Shown: one piece after another, positions 35,700-46,887 of the stretch
How positions within the stretch are numbered: the first letter of the stretch is position 1
Layout: each line of letters starts with the position of its first letter
Source: Lonicera japonica
Taxonomy: Eukaryota; Streptophyta; Magnoliopsida; Dipsacales; Caprifoliaceae
Assembly (NCBI GenBank): GCA_021464415.1
Contig: CM038468.1
Location: forward strand, 38,986,969-39,050,968
Direction: 5' to 3'
DNA length: 64,000 nucleotides
The notes under the pieces: generated by a model
Database searches by the model: none
Told to the model about the DNA's origin: nothing
What the model saw: only the letters and a program-made list of their open reading frames with translations
Program-made: the position numbers and the translations under genes

Positions 35700-38246
35700 T
35701 ATCTTATTACTTTAAATTCAAGTCTAAGTAGTAAAGACCTAGTAACTCTTGTAAAAATATAGTATTGCTTGGTACATGCATTGGCATTTGCATAAACAGG
35801 TCCTATACACCAACTCGACAAGTTCGGTCTTGGTGTATAATCGATTATTTGAGATCATGGAGTACAAGCTTATATATATAATTCATATCTCACATTGAAA
35901 TCTTCATGGAGATACAATTTTTTCAAATTGGCTCAATGCGAATATTGAAATGTATCATCGAATTAGTAAGCTTCTCGTGTCATTAAAAGTTGTATTTTGA
36001 TGATAGATTTGCGATGAGATATATCTTCTTATGGTGGATTGTTCTTGCCGATGCAAAATAAGTAAAGCTCAATGTCATTAGGTTGATAATTCTTAAACTT
36101 CCGAAGGATAGTAAAGAGGACGATCTATAGCTCACAATAGGTAGCTCAAAAATCTAGACTCACCAAAACATTTATGACATGCAAATATATTTAGGAAAAT
36201 AACATGCTTGGTCTATTTATTATCTTGGTTGTTGCTTCATGGATTCGTTCTTCTTAACTCAGTGAATATAATTTTATTTCTTCTCAATCCTAAAGGGAAG
36301 GCAAATCGTTCTATATGTGATGGAAGCTACTTGTTATTTTAATGGCGATGGATTAAGAATCTCCTGTGAAATGGTTTGACTTGACGGCCACGATACATGT
36401 GATATTGCATAAGCATTGCACACTGTTCCTTGCAATTCTAAATGAAAATTTTCTTGGTGGCAAAAGCTAGTACAAGTAAAATATTTGGAATACATGACAT
36501 AATATTTTGTCTTGTGTTCACAAATAAACATGAGATATATGTAACTTATATTATTTTGTTTATGTTATATTGGTCCCTATATCATTCCCCAACCAAAAAA
36601 AAAAACATTGAGCAATAGGCTCACCCATGTTTCTATGAAAAACCTTTCAGGTACTAGCGGCGTTGTTAGAGAGTCAATGTTAGGTTCAGGAACGCATTAG
36701 AGAAGCTCTGATACCAATGTACATCATTGTAAATAGTTGTAAATACTAATGCTATCCACTTATAGCCAAACGTAGTAGTTATATTGTGATTAAGTTTGAA
36801 TTTACTCGCTTTAATGTATAACTAAATTGTATGATATTTATGTTGTGAAGTTTAAAATTGTATAGCATTGCGGACTTAAAAACATGTGTCTATAATGTGT
36901 CAACAAGATTTGTGTATATTTTATATATCAACCCATCGTAGCCAAATCCATGATAAGTTAGTAATGCCTCTTGCCTTGATTGCATAGTTTGATTTCATTA
37001 ATTAAAGGAGGGTGTTACATATACTACCTTTAGAGATACTCTCGAAATACTCGCGGTGCAAATCCACGACCATTTTACCAAACATTATCATTGTCAAATA
37101 TTTTTAACATGTTTCACGTGTATCATGTGTTCCACAAAGTATTGGAATTTAACAAATATATAACTTAATAATCAAATTAGTTAGTCGACTTTGAATTTGG
37201 ACTTTTCAATTAATTTCAATCTACTCGAGCGTTGAGAACAGTAACTTACTAAATAGAGTTAAAACCATTGCCAAAAATAAAATAGGAAATCCAACATTAC
37301 CTAATATAAACAAAATATGATTAGTCTTAAATCCTTTTTTATATATATTTTCTATTATCCTCTTATGTTTTAACAAAGGGGAGGTGATAGTGGTACTTTT
37401 TAGTACGCACTTGAAATAATTAAATTATTGTTCTGTTAATTTAAAAAAAATAAAATTATATAAAACATAAAATAATACTTCACGACAAGCTAAGTAAATA
37501 TATATATATATATATATTTAACCACTATACAAACTTAACCATAAAATATATTTAAAATCTGCATAATATTACACCGTGCCATGATTCTCGTATATTCTCA
37601 CCCAAAAAGTAATGTAACACTGTTGATTCTCACCCCAATTTCTTTATTTTGAAAAAATCACCACCAGTCTTCTCACCCACTTAAATTTTAAAAATTAAAA
37701 AGATTGTTATCGGCTTAACTATATTTGTCCTATGACAAAAAAAATTCATTAGTCAGTTATAATTCTCTCTTTTTAGATATTCTTTTCGGGTACAGACTAC
37801 AAAAGAATTGGTACAACTTTTACATATATTCAAGATTAAATTGTAGTTGAATGCCAATTCTCAGTACATCATGAATCCAATTCTGACCCTATAGCATTCT
37901 TGATATTTGATAGACTTAACACGTTTCCTAAAACTAGGTAAACTTCCTAGAAATACTAAATTTAGTAAGTAGGCTAATGCCATATGCAAATCTAACATTG
38001 TGTCAAGGTCTTCTTGGCTTGCATGAGATGACCTTTTTCTAGTAAAAACCAGAATAAACAACTGCAAATACCAACAAGAAAATCATACATTCCTGGAATT
38101 AAAACAAATGAGGAAAAGAATTTGGGCACATAATAACAAGCAAATATTAACATATATAACTTGGCAAATTTAGTCATACAACGAAAGTCAGTCAGCACCC
38201 CTGAGAAAACTAGCAATCGCTCTTTCTCAGGCTTCTCATCGGTACC
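35700..38246. other. Intergenic DNA and probable ATI 3' UTR
   Basis: AT-rich, with a TA repeat at about 37499-37517. I see no gene. The right part (from about 37850) probably contains the 3' UTR of the ATI gene. Confidence 0.6.
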
Positions 38247-38351
38247 TTAGAGTTCTGTTGAGGCGATGCCACTGATAAAAGAGCCTCGCTGAGTTCCGCC
38301 CACAATCACATCTTTAAATCGATATAATGGGCCCACCATCCTGCCTGTCTT
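38247..38351 (-). CDS. ATI exon 2
   Basis: This 105-nt exon encodes TGRMVGPLYRFKDVIVGGTQ to STEL and TAA. The acceptor is CGTACAG. Confidence 0.88.
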   Translation of the reverse strand, partial: KTGRMVGPLYRFKDVIVGGTQRGSFISGIASTEL

Positions 38352-40139
38352 CTGTACGGTCAAGGAAAAAAATTTATCAAGGTTAACTGGCATTCAACTG
38401 AGCACAAATAAATTAGGATCGCCAAATGACAGGAAACTTTAAAATGTCATTGTTGGTGGATACAATACAAGAGCCATAAGCCAGTAAATACTAACAGAGC
38501 AGAGGAGATAACCAAAAAGGAGAAGCGGCTTAATTAGTTCCGCTAATGTTAATGTTCTACTATCAATAAAGCAACTGGGCCATCACCACTTCTAACTAAT
38601 TTTGTGTCATAACATATACTTCAGATCTAAAAAAATATCTTATGATTGGAAATTGCTATATTTTGTGCATAGTAAAAACTTCACAGCAAAAGATTAGGAA
38701 GAAAAAAAATAAATAGTTCCCATAGAAATTATGGCACATTGCATATAAGTATCGAATCCTAAATTATGACACCCTGCTTACAGTACAGAAAACTGGTCCC
38801 AACATAGAAATTTCATAGCGTAGCATTCATGCTGGATTTGTCATTTCCCTAGCAGGTTTATTTTAAATTTTTACAAACATCACACAGAAGGAAGCAAGTC
38901 TGAAATTACCAAGCAACCATGTCATGTACAATTCAAACATTAGTTGCAGGAAGCTGAAATCCACTTGCCATCATGTCAGAAGTGGATTTAATTAAAAATA
39001 AAATAAAATTAAGGTGTGCGGTGAATAAAAAGTTAGAAAGTAATTGAAAACACTTGCTTTTAATGAGAAGTGGGAAAAAGAGAAGTTATTCAGATGTTGT
39101 CCATCTTCTCCTTATTTTCCATGGAAAATTTTTCTTACCCACCACCCAAAGAATTTTATTTCATGGAAAACCCAAAAAGTCAATAGAACATCTCACCAAA
39201 TCTCTCATCTCTTTTTCCAATTTCTCACAAAAAATTGTAATGTTTTTAATCATTTTCCACTTTTTTTAGCAAATGCACTGTTAAAACACAAAATGTTAGT
39301 ACCTGGTCATTGATTCCAAACTCCCACTTGAGTTGCAAATCCTGCCGCTTTTCTTTATGCCACCTCTGGCCAAGAATTACAAGGCCCATTACAGCAGCTG
39401 CAATGAAAATAGACCACACTGCGTTTGTCTCTTTCGCATGAGTATACAAAGAAGCAGCTCGCCTCTTCCACCAACCTTCACAAGGAAGCTCAGATCCATC
39501 ATCCTTGTCTTCGTCCACAGGTTTCTGCAAATGCGGTAAGTAAGAGTCTAACCCTTCATCAGAAGGTTCAATTGGTTCGGTAACAACTCTGTTATCCCCA
39601 ACTGTGGTTGATCCTCCCATGGTTGCTTCACTGTTCAAGGTACTAAATTCCATAGTATTGAAAATACTCTGCTCCTTGTCTGCCAAATCTAACCTTTCTA
39701 AGGCCATGCCTTCATCAAACTTTGTACCACTAACGGACAACTTGTCATCCTTTACATCAAAAAGTTGAATCCGCATAAAGTCATCAGTCAAGCATTTAGT
39801 ATTCCAGTTTCCATCATCCTTAAAATCTGATCCACCCCCTTCCTCAGCAACCAATTCCAAACTAGCATTGTCACCACTTTGTTCATTACAGATCTCAATG
39901 TTTTCAGGTTCCAACGGCATATTCTCAGGTTGATTTGGTGGAAAGTCAAAGTGATGAGACAAAAACATTGCCTGAGAAGTTTCTCCATTATCCTCTCCGT
40001 CCGGTTTTTCCTTGTCATCATCATTCAATTCAACCTGTTTAGAACCAGGAGCAGCAGCATATGCTGACGCCGTAAGTGAAACAACTTCCCACTCATTTCC
40101 ACGTGAAGTAATTAATTCCCTCTCCTCGTTGTCTGCCAT
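38247..40139 (-). CDS. ATG8-interacting protein (ATI1/ATI2 type)
   Basis: ATI proteins are small plant membrane proteins of the ER and plastid-associated bodies that bind the autophagy protein ATG8. Two exons (39303-40139 and 38247-38351) give 313 residues and TAA at 38247-38249. The start ATG at 40139-40137 gives MADNEE followed by RGNEWEVVSLTASAYAAAPG, the family N-terminus. WEVV at residues 17-20 fits an ATG8-interacting motif (W-x-x-[LIV]). A long acidic, probably disordered middle follows, then LPCEGWWKRRAASLY and one membrane segment at about 240-257 (IFIAAAVMGLVILGQRW). The C-terminus TGRMVGPLYRFKDVIVGG is conserved. The intron is GT-AG and contains a MITE. An in-frame ATG 30 bases upstream (40169) is less likely because family similarity begins at MADNEE. 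Whether it is ATI1 or ATI2 cannot be told. Confidence 0.9.
39009..39283. mobile_element. Tourist-like MITE in the ATI intron
   Basis: The element 39012-39280 lies between TTA copies. Its ends are inverted and both read into (T/G)GAAAATGATTAAAAACA-like sequence. Its interior (TTTTCCATGGAAAA, TTGGTGAGATG) matches the MITE at 14321-14599 in reverse, so the two are one family. Confidence 0.65.
39303..40139 (-). CDS. ATI exon 1
   Basis: This 837-nt exon of 279 codons ends GINDQ before the donor GTACTA. It holds the ATG8-interacting motif and the membrane segment. Confidence 0.9.
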
Positions 40140-41200
40140 CCAACCGGGTATAAAGATTCCAAACTTCACATCACCAAAAATTGTAGAGGACCAATAATTA
40201 GAACATAAGCATCAAGGAGAATTTATATAAATGCTCTTGATTACGGTAGAGTAAATATTATTCTTCAGAGAACTATTTCTCCACAAAAATAACTTACAAG
40301 AATAAGCAGCCCATCCTAGGTTCTAATGATAAAGAAATTCCACAACTATCTAAACACTCCCAAGCGAGCAGTCTCTCTGTTTCAGTCCAAACTGATTTTG
40401 CTTTACGTAAAAATTCTATAAAAATAAAAATTATTGATTTCTTCTGCACATTACCAACTTTTTAAGTTGTTGAATTTTGACAAATTTGTTTTGGAGATTA
40501 TTCTACAAGCAAAACCAAAGAAAATAATAATTTCAGATAGATAACACACATAGATAATTAACAAATCAGCTTGGTTTGGTTTAGCACAAATTATTTTCTC
40601 CATACAAATAATACACCAACTCACATAGATTCAATAAAAAGCATAAGGATCATACTCCAGTTTCTCACTTCTCCCTTTGTACAGAATCCAAACAAGCAAG
40701 ACAACCGCATAAAACAAGTATTCCCTCTTCAGATCCTATCCAAACTAGAAGAACAATTCAAAACTCAGGTAACGCGTTCTTCAAATTGCAACAAACCTCA
40801 AAATTAAAGTAACAACGCATAAGCATGCTACGGATATATTCAAATCATAGTGAACAGTTTTTCGACTATCAATCAACCAAGACAAAATAACACATAATTA
40901 AACCGATTAAACTTTGGTGAAAAATCAAAATTAAAGGATCATATCCTTGAACTAATCAAAATTAAAATTCTAACAGTAACAAAGCAACAACACGTAATTA
41001 AACAAAATAAACTTTGATGAAAAAGAAAAATTAAACGATCATATCCTTCAATTAATCAAAATCAAAGTTCAACAATCAACTAGTCTATGATTTCTTAACA
41101 CTTACCGAAGCTACGGGTATAGATCGGAGCTCCGGCAAAATGATTGAATCAAACTATTTCTGATCAGAGAGAATGTGGAATTTTGCACAGTGGAGTTTTT
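40140..41200 (-). promoter_or_regulatory. Probable ATI 5' UTR intron and leader
   Basis: On the minus strand CTTCG then GTAAGTG (at about 41103) is a good donor, and the sequence down to about 40160 is AT-rich like an intron. A leader exon would lie at about 41105-41200. I see no other gene. Confidence 0.4.
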
Positions 41201-41514
41201 TAGAGTAAAGAGATGAGGATACCGCGACGGCCGGTAAAGTTGTGGGGTCCACGTATCGCTGTTACCGGCTATTGTAGGTTAAAAGTGTCGTTTAGTGTTG
41301 ATGAGTATTGTCGTTTGGTGGTTAATATCTTTGGTTTGGTCCGGTGAAGGATTTATAGTTCCCGGTCATTTCGGTTGAGTAATGAACGGATAAGTATTTA
41401 TGTACAAAATTAATAGTATGAATTTTGTAAGTTCGGGAGTGCACGAGAAGCTGAAATTTCGATTCATCTTAAATAGATGCATTTACACACACAAAAATAT
41501 ATATATATATATAA
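41201..41514. other. Probable ATI promoter region
   Basis: Intergenic sequence ending in a TA/CA repeat at about 41486-41512, directly before the long inverted-repeat element. Confidence 0.45.
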
Positions 41515-41655
41515 ATTTTCTTTCCTATGTGCATCAATGCGCATGAATTGTAAAAAAGCAGTAGGGGCTCACTAACTTCTGTGAGAGACAAGAGAAATTT
41601 AATGGGACAATAAGTTATGGTTAAAAGAATAAAAATAAAAGGAAAAAGAAAACAT
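41515..41655 (+). repeat. Outer part of the left inverted repeat
   Basis: It pairs with 57150-57287 in reverse. Similarity stops near AAAAGAAAAC, where the inserted block begins. Confidence 0.8.
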
Positions 41656-41870
41656 ATCGTTTCTTATGAATCATGGATATAGATACGGGTATCAGATATA
41701 ATACTGCATCAATACAGTGATACGGCAAAATTAAAAAAATATAAGATACAATACGTCTTGAATACGGATAATAAAAAATAATTATAATATATGCTAGTCT
41801 CCACTACCCCGCATCTCCACCATATTAATTCAAAGCAACACTGATAATGCTAATATATAAGTTACATATA
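41656..41870. other. GATAC-rich junction sequence left of the viral island
   Basis: A degenerate stretch with repeated GATACG/GTATC words. Similar words (GTATCC, GGATACG) occur on the other side at about 54640-54835, so both may belong to one older repeat into which the viral DNA inserted. Confidence 0.4.
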
Positions 41871-42695
41871 TTCGGATTAAATATAGACATCCTTCCCATG
41901 CTTATAGCTGAGCAGATAAAATGGTTTGAAAAAGTTAAACCAGAAATTGGTAATACTTACATGCCAATTTTAACCCTTTTTGCATCCAAATACAAAGTAC
42001 CCTGGATAGTAAAATGGCAATTTCATTTAATCAAAAATCCAGTCATTGAGCAGTGGGTTCAAATATCAGGAACCTCTCAAGCATTAGTCAAACACCATGC
42101 TCAGTTTGATATGCTTTCTCGCCAAATTTTTGTTAAATGGTGGGATAAGTTCGAGTTAACCCGCATAGTAAACCAAGTTCAGAAAGAATTCCTTGAAACC
42201 CCAAAGTTATCTTGTGTTCCTACCCCAATTCAAAGTAGCCTCACGGTACCACTTCCCAGCAAAACCCAAACTCCTCAACCCAAGCTCAAACAAAAGGTAG
42301 AAAGCCCAATTAAGCCCAAACCAGATAAAACCAAACCAAAAAGGCCAAGTCATACTCCATCAGTAAAATCCAATGAAACACTCGATATCAACAAATGTTC
42401 AAGAGCCCAATTAAAATTACTCCTGGCCTAAGCTCTTAGTTCAAAGTTATCTAAAGCTACAAGTGATTCTGATCCTGAAGACGAAGATGTAATAAAGCTA
42501 GAACCGTCAGACAACAGGTCAATTACAGGTACTGAAAAAATAAAGAATTGGTATGATTCAACTTTATTTTAAGATGCCCAGAACCCTTACGAAATATAGT
42601 GCTTTCAATCACTACTTGGATAATTTTCCAAGAAAAGTTAGCACTAATATTTACATTGGATTCTCATATAGTAAATAAAATATAATCAACTAATT
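41871..42695 (+). pseudogene. Endogenous caulimovirid, downstream ORF 3' part (piece 1)
   Basis: It matches 51868-52690 closely. It encodes the C-terminal half of the second viral ORF (NIDILPMLIAEQIKWFEK, then a proline/lysine-rich tail with NKCSRAQLKLLLA) and the first bases of the intergenic region. A stop replaces Gln at about 42429. It starts abruptly at TTCGGATTAAAT, the same spot where the piece ending at 46887 stops. LTR copy B splits it from its continuation at 44287. Confidence 0.85.
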
Positions 42696-44291
42696 TGTTG
42701 ACCTTGTAGGTCTTAATCTTATTTTGATAATAACAATAAATCAATTATGTGTAATTTAACATGTTCTTGATTTAAGATTATAGCTTTCTTATTTGGAAAA
42801 TCAAGAATATCATGATTGCTCAAAGGAAGTTTGACAAGGATCATTCAATCATTATTCGATCAAGTCAACGAAGCATTGGACTAGCAAGAAGATCAATATA
42901 AATGAAAATCCGTGGAGATCAAGATCAAAGATCATATGCCAAAGCTTCAAGGAAAAAGCTTCAAGGAAAAAGCTTCAAGTGGAGAATCAATTTGAAGAAA
43001 CAAATTGAAGTATTCGAAGACTCATCTATTTGGTAATTGAGTGTTTGCTTAGGTATTATGTAAAATTTCTTATTTGATTATTTATATAGCTCATATATAT
43101 TAATATATCATTCTTAGATTGATCAAAATCAGTTTGAATCAAAAATTTCTTTGAAAACATCATTCTTGCAAAAATCGATTTTCAAATAAATTCATATTAA
43201 ATTCAAATGATCATATTTTGAGTTTTCCCATAAATAGGTGTCTTAGGAACTTATTTTTGAAGTCCCCAAAGCATTAGAATTGATTTTGGAGCTTATATGC
43301 AAAAGTGCAAAAATTGGGATTTTTGGCCTTTTGGCCTGTTGGGCAGCAGAGCCCATCAGTTGACTAAGCAGCCTTGCTCAGTCGACTGATGGCCACTCAG
43401 TCGACTGATGAGCCTTGCTCAGTCGACTGATGGCCACTCAGTCGACTGATGAGCCTTGCTCAGTCGACTGATGGCCCAGAATATAGCCGTTGGATTTCTA
43501 TTTTTTTAACCATTTTTGGTACTAAACTTCTACCAAACCTCTAGAACGGCTATATCACTTTTGGGACTATATATACACTATCTAAGACACATTTTGAACA
43601 ACTTGAATCTCTCCTATACTTTCTACTTCATCTATCTTCAATATCTAAAGATTCAAGAAATTGTTTTTAATCAATCATTATCATTTGAGCTATATCTTCT
43701 TGATCAAATAGGATAACTCTAGTGTGAGCCTCAAATTGTATTCTTTACACACTTGAGAGAGTTATTGTAAATTGGTGTGAATCACCAAACTTTTATATTC
43801 AAATTGTGAGAGGTAAATCTCATAGGAAAAACAAGAAGGTTAATTCTTGTTTAGAATTTGTGAAAGGTAAATTTCACAAGGTTAGCAAGAGGGTATATTG
43901 TGAGAGTTGTGATATAGCAACACTTGTAGAGTGTGTAAGAAGAATACACTTGTAGTGGTTTGATCTTCACCCGGAAGGAGATTGGAATTGGTGGAAATTC
44001 TCGGGGAACTAACCGAGCGCGGATTATGGTTTGGTAAACCAAAACCATGTGGACAAAAAGCCTTGGACTTCAAATCGATTCAATCTTTCTTACTAAATCT
44101 CTTTATTATTGATTGTTTGATTATTTGCTCTTGAGATTGTTTATTTAATTGTTTATATGCTTACATTCCTTGATATATTTGTTTAGTAAATTTGTTTTAC
44201 TTAAACATTGTTAGAAAAGTTTTTAATTATGCATTAAAGTTTTTAAACCCTATTCACCCCCCTTTAGGGTTGAAATCCGACCAACACAATT
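42691..44291 (+). mobile_element. LTR-type insertion, copy B (1591 bp)
   Basis: The unit 42696-44286 begins TGTTGACCTTGTAGGTCTTA and ends AAATCCGACCAACA, with a 5-bp target (TAATT left, CAATT right). The uninterrupted viral copy at about 52680-52695 reads AAACAATTATTTAC and serves as an empty site. It is the same family as copy A. It holds three 15-bp AGCTTCAAGGAAAA repeats (about 42950-42983), a CAGTCGACTG array (43379-43470) and a TATATATACAC box near 43567, the order expected for U3 to R. There is no coding region, so it is a probable solo LTR. Confidence 0.85.
43356..43470. repeat. CAGTCGACTG palindrome array in LTR copy B
   Basis: Perfect copies start at 43379, 43398, 43420, 43439 and 43461, preceded by a degenerate one at 43356. 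Spacings alternate 19, 22, 19, 22, a 41-bp higher-order unit. Copy A keeps three related sites at 34965, 34987 and 35006, again 22 and 19 apart. Confidence 0.95.
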
Positions 44292-45064
44292 ATTTACGTG
44301 TGTCTAGCATTATTGTCAGCAAAGTCGACAACAAAATAATCAAGGATAGACATGTGGGCCCCACTCCAGCACAAAGTTGCCAACTTTCGGCCCGCATAGT
44401 CAAAAGCGAAATGATAGAGATTCTCCATTCATCTCTTTTCTCTCCGCAATTGAAGATCTCAGTTCCCTTCTCCTTCCATTCACCTACAAAAGAAGCAAGC
44501 AAGAGAGAGGAAAGGGGAGAGTTTTTCACAATCGAGAATTCTGTATTTTAAATCTTAAATATTTAGTTTTGTAATCTTTGCAATTTGTTGAAGCTACCTC
44601 ACAAAGTTGATCTTCCAGTTTCTACTTATTGTAAGTTAATTTATTTTCTGTGATTTCATAATTGTTTCGAAGTAAACAATTAATATTTTGTAATATGTTT
44701 TGTAATTGTTTCAAAGTAAACAATTTCTTTTATAAAATTTATATTTGTTGTGGTATCCGCGCACTCTTCTTATATTTTCATTAATCTTCTTGATCTGCTT
44801 CCCCCTTTGGTATTAGAGGTTGAATTTGATCATCGTGCTATTGGAAAATATAATCTTAATTTTCTATTCGTTAAGATTATTCATTATATTCTAATCTTTT
44901 GTTGAAAGTTACATATCCTCAAGTCACTTTAAGTGTAAGCCTCTAGTGTGAGAGCAGTGAAAAGCCAAGGTGTGATGATAGATATGTGTCTGCTTAAGGA
45001 AATTAGAGTATGTACCCATAGGGTCAGCCGTAGACAAGAGTGAGGTTAAGAATAAGTAATCAAA
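44287..45064 (+). promoter_or_regulatory. Caulimovirid intergenic region and leader (piece 1 continued)
   Basis: 44287-44820 matches 52687-53221. Features are two copies of an imperfect palindrome AATTGTTTC(G/A)AAGTAAACAATT about 43 bases apart (near 44660 and 44703), a TATAAAATT box near 44731, and TGGTATTAGAGG at 44808-44819, a decayed tRNA-iMet primer site. The leader to the first ORF follows. In a live caulimovirid this region would hold the pregenomic promoter and reverse-transcription start. Confidence 0.75.
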
Positions 45065-45502
45065 ATGAGTAGATTATTTAGATCTTATTCTTCAGTTAGT
45101 TCGAGGTCAAATATGTCCTCAATCCCAGATATAGTAAATCAGGAAGAACAAAGTTTCAAAAATATAACTCAACATTTTAATGATTGGAATATCCCAAAAA
45201 TTTCACCTAAAGAAATTTATAAATCAACCTTCTTTGGAAATTTTAAGTCAGATTATAATGTTAAAACCGTAGAAAAAGTCTACACAATTAATAAAGAACA
45301 TGAAAATTGTAGTTTATTAACTCCTGATGTTATTAGTAAACAAAGATCTAATGGATACAATTTCATCCATATAGGACTTATCCAAGTTACAGTAAACCCC
45401 CTTACAGTTAAAGTGGTTCCATTGCAAATAAATTCGGAGGATAGAGCTATCCAATTTGCAGATAAATTCCCTGATGAGATCCTAGATAAAAATCAATTTT
45501 AA
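45065..45502 (+). pseudogene. Caulimovirid movement-protein N-terminus joined to RT remnant
   Basis: It starts ATG at 45065. The first 125 or so codons resemble the start of the polyprotein with the movement-protein domain (YNFIHIGLIQVTVNPL). At about 45435-45445 the sequence switches to the thumb end of reverse transcriptase (AIQFADKFPDEIL), matching 50451 onward. Everything between (rest of movement protein, coat, protease, most of RT) is deleted. TAA at 45500 ends the frame. Confidence 0.82.
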
Positions 45503-46094
45503 ATGTTCTTAGGTTCTCTTAATTATATCAGTGACTTTTATAAAGATTTGCGAAAACAATGTAAGCCGTTATTTGAACGACTTCAAAGTAATCACCCTCC
45601 TTGGACTAAAATTCAAACTTCCATAGTCCAAGACATCAAAAAACATGTTAAGACATTGCCTTGTCTTGGCATCTCTAATCCTTCTGTTTTTAAAATTGTC
45701 AAAACTGACGCCTCCGAAATAGGCTTTGGAGGAATTCTTAAGCAGAAACTGACTCTCATTTCTCCTGAACAAATTGTACGTTTTCACTTAGGTGCATGGG
45801 ATAGTACACAAGTAAATTATTCTACAATCAAAAAAGAAATTTTATCACTTGTACTTTGTATTAATAAATTCCAAAGTGATTTATTAAACAAAAGATTTTT
45901 GATAAGAATTGATTGCAAGTCAGCCAAATACGTTTTAGAAAAAGATGTTGAAAATATTGCTTCCAAACAAATTTTTGCTAGATGGCAATCATTATTAAGT
46001 ATTTTTTGATTTTGATATAGAATATATAAAAGGTAGTGAGAACTCTATACCAGATTTTCTCACAAGAGAATTTCTGTTAAATGCAGCAAAATGA
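45503..46094 (+). pseudogene. Caulimovirid RNase H region, deletion derivative
   Basis: It continues the RT/RNase H part (FLGSLNYISDFYKDLRKQCK; RNase H start KIVKTDASEIGFGG) and matches 50517-51104. A frameshift near 46007 breaks it. It ends in ATGA at about 46091, overlapping the start of the next ORF. Confidence 0.85.
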
Positions 46095-46887
46095 GTATGG
46101 CAGGCGGCAGAGGCCGCGGAGAGGGAGATGAAATAATAATAAGCCAGTATCGGGGCCATGTATTCCCCTGTTTGATATTTGTGAGTCATCCTCTAGTAAA
46201 CCCAAAGGAACTATGGTTCCTTACCAAGTAAACCCCACACCAATATCAGTAAATCAATACTAGGTATTAGGTCAAATTCCCTAACCTAAGCCTTATAATC
46301 AAGCCTTAGCCAGTAAACCAAAGGCCAATGATCCTTACGACATTGAGTCTAAACCAATTCCAGTCAGACAGATCCAACAAAGTTTTGGCCAAACCCCAAG
46401 CCCATATATACCAAAATATACCCATAATCTGTTTTATGTAGAACCACATATGATAGAGCTTAACAACCCGGCCCAATTAGCCAACCAATTCTACCCCCCA
46501 GGATGGCATTTTACCCAAGTCCATCATAGTAAAACCCTTAAGTATTATAACCGAATTTTAGTAACCACAAAGTCCATTTTTATTAAACCAATCTTTGATA
46601 GAAATGACCCATCTGTAGTAATCTACCATTCCTTCTACATTAAGAAAATAATACTCATGGAAGAATGGGGAAAACACCCTGCTGAGTTAGTTCCTTTAGA
46701 AGGGACTGATGAATTCTTTTCTTACCATGATTATGTAGAAGCATGGATGAAGATACTCCTATCTTAAAATGAGTCCTTCACCCATTCCTGGTTCGTACAG
46801 TTTGACCATAATTTGAAATGGTCATTTCCCTCTTGGTTCATACGCTGGTAGGATATGTTCGGATTAAATATGGACATCCTTCCCATG
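46091..46887 (+). pseudogene. Caulimovirid downstream ORF, 5' part
   Basis: It begins at the ATGA overlap and includes the conserved block NPAQLANQFYPPGWHF and the EEWGKHPAELVP stretch. It shares an in-frame TAG (near 46261) with the second copy. It stops at TTCCCATG (46887), the point where piece 1 starts at 41871. The function of this ORF is unknown; a two-ORF plan with an unknown second ORF has been described for florendovirus-type endogenous caulimovirids. Confidence 0.8.

Noticed and set aside
37861..38216. Two minus-strand frames after the ATI stop
   Set aside because: They lie in the probable 3' UTR, overlap each other in different frames and lack family similarity.
41490..41514. TA repeats on both sides of the inverted-repeat element as target duplication
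   Set aside because: Simple AT repeats are present on both sides but do not align as equal-length direct copies at the arm edges.
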